From the NCBI GenBank assembly GCA_022865555.1, contig JALHTD010000404.1, positions 1 to 10,684 on the forward strand: a stretch of DNA of 10,684 nucleotides. Direction: 5' to 3'. The position numbers and the translations under genes are program-made. The notes beneath the pieces were generated by a model, which worked only from the letters and a program-made list of their open reading frames with translations, was not told the origin of the DNA and did no database searches. Origin of the DNA: Thermoanaerobaculaceae bacterium (GTDB lineage Bacteria; Acidobacteriota; Thermoanaerobaculia; Thermoanaerobaculales; Thermoanaerobaculaceae). The stretch's first letter is position 1. The number at the start of each line of letters is the position of its first letter. Below, one piece after another: positions 6,597 through 10,684 of the stretch.

Positions 6597-7012
6597 CAGA
6601 GGATGCCGAGCTTTTTCAGTGTGGCCTGGAACTCATCGGGCGGGAAGTACCCCATGTGACGGAACACCTCCTCGCCTTTTGGGTTGAAAACCACCTGCGT
6701 GGGCATCACGATGATCCTGTGTTGGCGCGCGACCTCAGGGTGCTGCTGAATCCAGAAGTTGTGGACGCGTGCCTTCTTGCCTAACGTCGCCTGCAAGTCC
6801 TGAAGGACCGGTTGCATGTGCATGCACGGGATGCAGTGCTCGCCCCCGAACTCGACGATGAGCCAAGTACCGGATGCGAGGGCGGCGTCGAGCTGCTGCG
6901 GCTCGAGCGCCACAACCTCAGGACGGGGTTTGGCGCCAGAGGTCGCCGGGGCGGCCTGCATCGCGACGGCCAGTACGAGCGAGAGGCTGCAGCAGATGAG
7001 GATTGCGCGCAT
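6596..7012 (-). CDS. Exported thioredoxin-family protein
   Basis: This 138-residue protein has an N-terminal export signal (MRAILICCSLSLVLAVAMQAAPA); the two cysteines at 7-8 lie inside the hydrophobic core rather than in a clear lipobox. The thioredoxin domain follows from about residue 33: WLIVEFGGEHC60IPC63MHMQPVL, then VHNFWIQQHPEVARQ, cis-proline P104 in IIVMPTQVVF, and the end GYFPPDEF. The stretch after P104 (NPKGEEVFRHMG) matches thioredoxins that detect or deliver electrons outside the cytoplasm. A good ribosome binding site (AAGGGAGAG) lies 4 bases before the ATG. Its stop overlaps the ccdA-like start. Together the two genes form a trans-membrane reduction pair. The extracytoplasmic substrate is unknown. 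Confidence 0.9.
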   Translation of the reverse strand: MRAILICCSLSLVLAVAMQAAPATSGAKPRPEVVALEPQQLDAALASGTWLIVEFGGEHCIPCMHMQPVLQDLQATLGKKARVHNFWIQQHPEVARQHRIIVMPTQVVFNPKGEEVFRHMGYFPPDEFQATLKKLGIL

Positions 7013-7027
7013 TTAGCTCTCCCTTGA

Positions 7028-7203
7028 TCAGAGCCGGGCGTTGAAGGCATACCCGACCAGCAGGATGCCAAACGCGCCCACGCCGATGAACGCGGCGATG
7101 AACCGAGGACGGAGGGCCCTGCGCAGGGTGACCGTCTCGGGAAGAGTCAGGCCGATGACGGCGATCACGAACCCGAGCGCGGCCGCGCACACCTCCGGCG
7201 CGC

Positions 7204-7207
<4 letters not shown>
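7028..7207 (-). CDS. Small two-helix membrane protein resembling the C-terminal end of an ArsP-type permease
   Basis: This 59-residue frame starts at GTG 7207, which overlaps the acr3 stop as GTGA (7204-7207). It has two hydrophobic helices (about residues 6-20 and 34-55). Its second part, LTLPETVTLRRALRPRFIAAF..., lines up with the last 40 residues of the permease at 4378-5562 (LSLPSMLVINSYLGPKKT...). That permease segment is the end of the second ArsP_1 half-repeat. The piece lacks the CSC pair and all other helices, so it cannot be a transporter by itself. It is either a remnant of a deleted permease gene joined to acr3, or a small accessory membrane subunit kept in frame. The 4-base overlap with acr3 suggests that it is translated. 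The resemblance is by eye, hence the moderate score. Confidence 0.6.
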
Positions 7208-8273
<1,066 letters not shown>

Positions 8274-8274
<1 letters not shown>

Positions 8275-8708
8275 CAGGTGCGCACCCTTCCCTTGCCCGC
8301 CGGCGAGCGCCCTCCCGGCACCCGGATGCCGACCCTCGCGAGGTCGCGGTCGGCCCGGCAGAGCCGCTCCAGGGGAACCTTGCGAAGCGCGCGCAGCAAC
8401 TCTGCGTCGGCGCGCGCCTTGGCGTCATTCTCGAGGAATTTGCCGAGCTGTTTGAGGAGCGGCTTTTGCGCCTCGCCCTCGGCGAGGCGGTAGGCGACCC
8501 AGCGACCGTCCTTGCGCTCGGCCACGAGGCCGGCGCGGCGCAACTCCGAAAGGTGCGCGGAGACCGTGGAGGTCGCGAGGCCCAGAACCGCGGTGATCTG
8601 GCAGACGCACAGCTCACCGCCCCGCAGCATGGCGAGGATCCGCAACCGCGCCGGGTGCGCGAGGGCCTTGTAGACTTCGACGAGCTCGAGGAGGGGCGAG
8701 ACACTCAT
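8274..8708 (-). CDS. arsR: ArsR-family arsenic-responsive repressor
   Basis: This 144-residue winged-helix repressor has the As(III)-binding motif ELC34VC36QI in the helix before the recognition helix, as in classical ArsR (ELCVCDL). The recognition helix region is LATSTVSAHLSELRRAGLV, followed by the wing RKDGRWVAYRL. A third cysteine, C117, lies in the extended C-terminal part (PLERLCRADRD), which could complete a three-thiol site. The basic tail after about residue 120 is longer than usual. The start at 8708 is chosen because the promoter -10 element lies at 8724-8729, so an earlier in-frame ATG at 8738 would be outside the transcript. The leader is only about 9 bases, with no ribosome binding site. 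It probably represses its own operon and perhaps divergent arsC. Confidence 0.95.
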
Positions 8709-8723
8709 TTCGTCACATCGCGA

Positions 8724-8752
8724 AATATAGTTTTTCAACCTCGGGTTGTCAA
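8724..8752 (-). promoter_or_regulatory. Promoter of the arsR-acr3-redox-permease operon
   Basis: On the minus strand TTGACA (8747-8752), a 17-base spacer and TATATT (8724-8729) form an almost perfect sigma70-type promoter. The transcript would start near 8717, about 9 bases before the arsR ATG. The dyad CAACC-TCG-GGTTG (8736-8748) covers the -35 and spacer, and ATTTCG-N8-CGAAAT (8707-8726) covers the start; either could be the ArsR operator. Confidence 0.82.
8726..8731 (+). promoter_or_regulatory. Possible -10 element for divergent arsC
   Basis: TATAGT matches the -10 consensus at 5 of 6 positions and overlaps the -10 of the opposite arsR promoter. No good -35 lies 16-18 bases upstream, so it would be weak or activator-dependent. 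A transcript from here would have a leader of about 30 bases containing the arsC ribosome binding site. Confidence 0.35.
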
Positions 8753-8768
8753 GGAGGGGAGGTTCGAC

Positions 8769-9203
8769 ATGACCCCATCAACGGCCAAGAAGCGGGTTCT
8801 GATCCTGTGCACCGGCAACTCCTGCCGCTCGCAGATGGCGGAGGGGTGGGTGCGGCACGACCTCGGCGACCGCTGGGAGGCGACTTCGGCCGGGACCCAC
8901 CCAGCGGCAAGCGTGCACCCGCTTGCGGTGCGAGCCATGGCCGAGGCCGGGGTGGACATCTCGGACGCGCGGCCCAAGCACTGGAAACCGTTCCTGGACC
9001 AGGCCTGGGACCTGGTGGTGACGGTGTGCGACTCCGCACGGGAGAGCTGCCCGCTCTTTCCGGGCGCGGCGGAGCAACTCCATGTTTCTTTTCCAGACCC
9101 TGTCCTCGCCACAGGGACCGAAGAGGAGCGCCTGGCCGTGTACCGGGAAGTGCGGGACGACATCCGTGCCCGTCTGGTGCCCGAGATCGCGATGCGGGGC
9201 TGA
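8769..9203 (+). CDS. arsC: Arsenate reductase, thioredoxin-coupled (low-molecular-weight phosphatase fold)
   Basis: This 144-residue enzyme reduces As(V) to As(III). The phosphatase-like P-loop is C14TGNSCR20S close to the N-terminus. The two further catalytic cysteines C87 and C94 lie in VVTVCDSARESCPLFPG, which forms the disulfide cascade of the thioredoxin-linked ArsC class. The acid is D110 in SFPDP. This pattern distinguishes it from the glutaredoxin-linked ArsC type. The ATG at 8769 has AAGGAGGGG (8751-8759) nine bases upstream; this site overlaps the -35 of the opposite arsR promoter. ArsC needs a thioredoxin for turnover, and three thioredoxin-fold proteins are encoded in the divergent operon. 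A separate promoter 39 bases after its stop serves the next gene. Confidence 0.96.
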   Translation: MTPSTAKKRVLILCTGNSCRSQMAEGWVRHDLGDRWEATSAGTHPAASVHPLAVRAMAEAGVDISDARPKHWKPFLDQAWDLVVTVCDSARESCPLFPGAAEQLHVSFPDPVLATGTEEERLAVYREVRDDIRARLVPEIAMRG

Positions 9204-9241
9204 GAACTACGCCGCTCGAGGCGCGAGCGCCGGCACGCCCC

Positions 9242-9270
9242 TTGACAGCCGTCGCCGTGGGGCATATATT
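9242..9270 (+). promoter_or_regulatory. marR-arsM promoter giving a leaderless transcript
   Basis: TTGACA (9242-9247), exactly 17 bases, then TATATT (9265-9270). Seven bases past the -10 is 9277, the A of the MarR ATG, so the mRNA should start at or next to the start codon. No ribosome binding site precedes this ATG, which agrees. Confidence 0.82.
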
Positions 9271-9284
9271 TGTATCATGCAAGT
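9268..9284 (+). promoter_or_regulatory. Candidate MarR operator over the transcript start
   Basis: ATTTGTATCATGCAAGT is an imperfect 17-base palindrome centred on 9276 with 6 of 8 pairs matched (A.TTG.AT-C-AT.CAA.T). It covers the end of the -10, the transcript start and the ATG. MarR regulators often bind such sites to repress their own gene. Confidence 0.5.
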
Positions 9285-9783
9285 ATGTTCCCCGGCACGT
9301 TCGCACAGCGCCGATTTCGACCAGGCCCGCCGTCTGCACGGGGCGGTGACCCAACTGGTGCGCAGGTACCAGTTCCGCAACCGCAACGAGATCTGCTGCT
9401 TCGGCATCTCGGTCTCGCAGTGCCACGCGCTGGAGGCGCTCGGCCAGGCAGGCGAGCTCACGATGGGCGCGCTGGCCTCCCGCATGCAGCTCTCGGTCAG
9501 CACGATGACCCGCGTGGTGGACCAACTGGTCGCGCGCGGCCTCGCACAACGGGGGGAGGATGCGGAGGACCGACGGGTTTGCTGCGTAGAGCCCACCCCC
9601 AAGGGCCGAAAGTTGCTGGCGAGGATCTCCGCCGAGCTTCTTGGGAGTGAGAGGGCAATCCTGGACAAGGTCCCGGCCGAGCACCGGGAGTCGGTGATCC
9701 ACGCGCTCGAGGAGCTGTCACGGGCGGTGGACGAGTGGCGTGGCGTGGAGCCACGGCAAGGAGGGAGCTGCTGTGCCGAATAA
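9277..9783 (+). CDS. Cysteine-rich MarR-family regulator ahead of arsM
   Basis: This 168-residue protein has the MarR winged-helix layout: helix 1 with DQARRLHGAVTQLVRRY, then FGISVSQCHALEALGQAGELTMGALASRM, recognition helix LSVSTMTRVVDQLVARGL, and the wing EDAEDRRVCCVEPTPKG with the typical DRR. It is unusually rich in cysteine for the family: C4, C40-C41, C49, C102-C103 and a C-terminal C165-C166. The pairs near the dimer helix and in the wing could bind As(III) or sense oxidation. The ATG at 9277 is supported by the promoter, which would give a leaderless mRNA. Its end overlaps the arsM start by 11 bases. It probably controls arsM and itself. MarR family certain; ligand inferred. Confidence 0.9.
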   Translation: MQVCSPARSHSADFDQARRLHGAVTQLVRRYQFRNRNEICCFGISVSQCHALEALGQAGELTMGALASRMQLSVSTMTRVVDQLVARGLAQRGEDAEDRRVCCVEPTPKGRKLLARISAELLGSERAILDKVPAEHRESVIHALEELSRAVDEWRGVEPRQGGSCCAE

Positions 9784-10684
9784 TCTGACGGATGAGCAGA
9801 TCAAGGACGCTGTCAGGCAGGGGTACACCGCGAGGGTCAAGAGTGGCTCGTGTTGCGGGCCCACGACCGCCGCGGCAATGGGCGAGTACGGCTGCGGGAG
9901 CCCGACCGCCCTCGGGTACTCGAAGGCGGAACTCGCGGGTCTGCCCGAGGGGGCGGTGGTGAACTCGTTCGGCTGCGGCAACCCGGCCGCCTTCAGCGAC
10001 GTGAGGGAAGGCGAGGTTGTCCTCGACGTGGGCGCGGGGGCGGGCATCGACTGTCTGGTCGCCGCGCGCAGGGTGGGCCCGACCGGGCGGGTTATCGGGC
10101 TCGACATGACCCCGGCGATGATCGAGAAGGCGCGGGAGAACGCGCGCCAGGCCGGGGTCACCAACGTCGAGTTCCGCCTCGGGGAGGCGGAAGCGATGCC
10201 GGTCGCGGACGGGACCGCCGACTGGGTGATCTCCAACTGCGTGATCAACCTCGCCCCCGACAAGAAGAAGGTCTTTCGCGAGGTGGCGCGGGTGCTCAAA
10301 CCCGGCGGGCGGGTCGCGATCTCCGACATCGTCTTTGCCGACGATGCGCCCGAGCTCCCAGCCTCGCTGAGGAACGACCCGGAGCTCTACGTCGCCTGTG
10401 TTGCCGGCGCGGTCCGCGAGTCCGAGTACCTCGCCGCGATGCGGGAGGCGGGCCTCGTCGATGTTGCGGTGACGGCGCGCATGACCTACGGCGAGGCCGC
10501 ACTGCAGGGGTTCTTCCGCGAGACGCTCGAACGGCTTGAGGGTGGCAAGCGTCTGGAGAGCTTTCTGACCGGCCTCAAGGGGGCGGTGGCTGGCAGGGTT
10601 TGGAGCGCCAGGATCGTCGGTCGCAAGCCGGGCGGACCGGCGCGCGAACCGGAGCGCTTGCCCGAACCGGTGACCGTCGAGGAA
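9773..10684 (+). CDS. arsM: As(III) S-adenosylmethionine methyltransferase (3' end outside window)
   Basis: ArsM methylates As(III) to mono-, di- and trimethylated forms. Visible over 304 codons: an N-terminal KSGSC27C28GP, C68 in NSFGCGNP, the SAM-binding loop VLDVGAGAGID (residues 83-93) with D111 after the second strand, C156 in ISNCVINL, and C209 in YVACVAGA. C68, C156 and C209 fit the three conserved arsenic-handling cysteines of the family. The GTG start at 9773 follows AAGGAGGGA with 6-7 bases of spacing and lies inside the end of the MarR gene, so both are co-transcribed and probably coupled. After about residue 280 comes a proline-, arginine- and glutamate-rich extension with no stop before the window end. 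In this island its product MAs(III) is the natural substrate for an ArsP-type exporter. Confidence 0.95.
   Translation, partial: MPNNLTDEQIKDAVRQGYTARVKSGSCCGPTTAAAMGEYGCGSPTALGYSKAELAGLPEGAVVNSFGCGNPAAFSDVREGEVVLDVGAGAGIDCLVAARRVGPTGRVIGLDMTPAMIEKARENARQAGVTNVEFRLGEAEAMPVADGTADWVISNCVINLAPDKKKVFREVARVLKPGGRVAISDIVFADDAPELPASLRNDPELYVACVAGAVRESEYLAAMREAGLVDVAVTARMTYGEAALQGFFRETLERLEGGKRLESFLTGLKGAVAGRVWSARIVGRKPGGPAREPERLPEPVTVEE

Noticed and set aside
8709..8738. Longer ArsR start at 8738
   Set aside because: The promoter -10 element lies inside this stretch, so these codons would not be transcribed from the evident promoter.
9213..9229. Terminator between arsC and the MarR gene
   Set aside because: CGCTCG/CGAGCG form only a 6-bp hairpin and no T-run follows, so I do not call it.
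9082..9276. Longer MarR start at 9082
   Set aside because: It would overlap arsC and run through the TTGACA/TATATT promoter. The MarR similarity begins only after the ATG at 9277.

Overview
This is a GC-rich bacterial window holding two unrelated blocks: a housekeeping block on the left (HU protein, class II ribonucleotide reductase) and a large arsenic-resistance island on the right. The organism cannot be named from sequence alone. High-GC third codon positions, AGGAGG-type ribosome binding sites, TTGACA/TATATT-like promoters, a B12-dependent NrdJ, and exported proteins (a signal-peptide chalcone-isomerase-fold protein and a secreted thioredoxin) fit a Gram-negative, soil- or sediment-type lineage such as Acidobacteriota, Myxococcota/Desulfobacterota or a similar phylum. 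This placement is inference.

Left block (1-3430, + strand). The C-terminus of an HU-family DNA-binding protein ends at 130. About 520 bases without a gene follow. They hold a GC hairpin (probable HU terminator), a GC-rich repeat with two near-identical copies 99 bases apart, then a dense control region for nrdJ: two NrdR-box-like sites exactly 32 bases apart, a TTGACA-N17-TAGATT promoter, and a 9-bp hairpin followed by six Ts just before the ribosome binding site. The nrdJ reading frame (650-3379) is full length and has all recognisable active-site and C-terminal cysteines, but is broken by one in-frame TAG at codon 451. A strong hairpin at 3404-3429 closes the block and probably terminates transcription from both sides.

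Middle (3448-4127, - strand). One exported chalcone-isomerase-fold protein sits between the nrdJ terminator and the end of the arsenic operon.

Right block (4128-10684). A minus-strand operon starts from a clear promoter at 8724-8752: arsR, acr3 (arsenite exporter), a 59-residue piece resembling the end of an ArsP-type permease, an exported thioredoxin, a CcdA/DsbD-like thiol transporter, a small CxxC thioredoxin, an ArsP_1-family permease, and a second small CxxC thioredoxin. Most junctions overlap or nearly overlap, which suggests translational coupling. Divergently (+ strand) lie arsC (thioredoxin-coupled arsenate reductase), then a cysteine-rich MarR regulator with its own promoter placed so that the transcript should start at the ATG, and arsM (As(III) methyltransferase), which runs off the window end.

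Working model: ArsC reduces arsenate; Acr3 exports arsenite; ArsM methylates As(III); the ArsP-type permease could export the trivalent methylated product; and CcdA plus three thioredoxin-fold proteins supply or relay thiol electrons across the membrane. The most interesting points are this redox/permease module inside an ars operon, the cysteine-rich (possibly arsenic-sensing) MarR with a leaderless start ahead of arsM, the permease remnant behind acr3, and the single amber codon in nrdJ.
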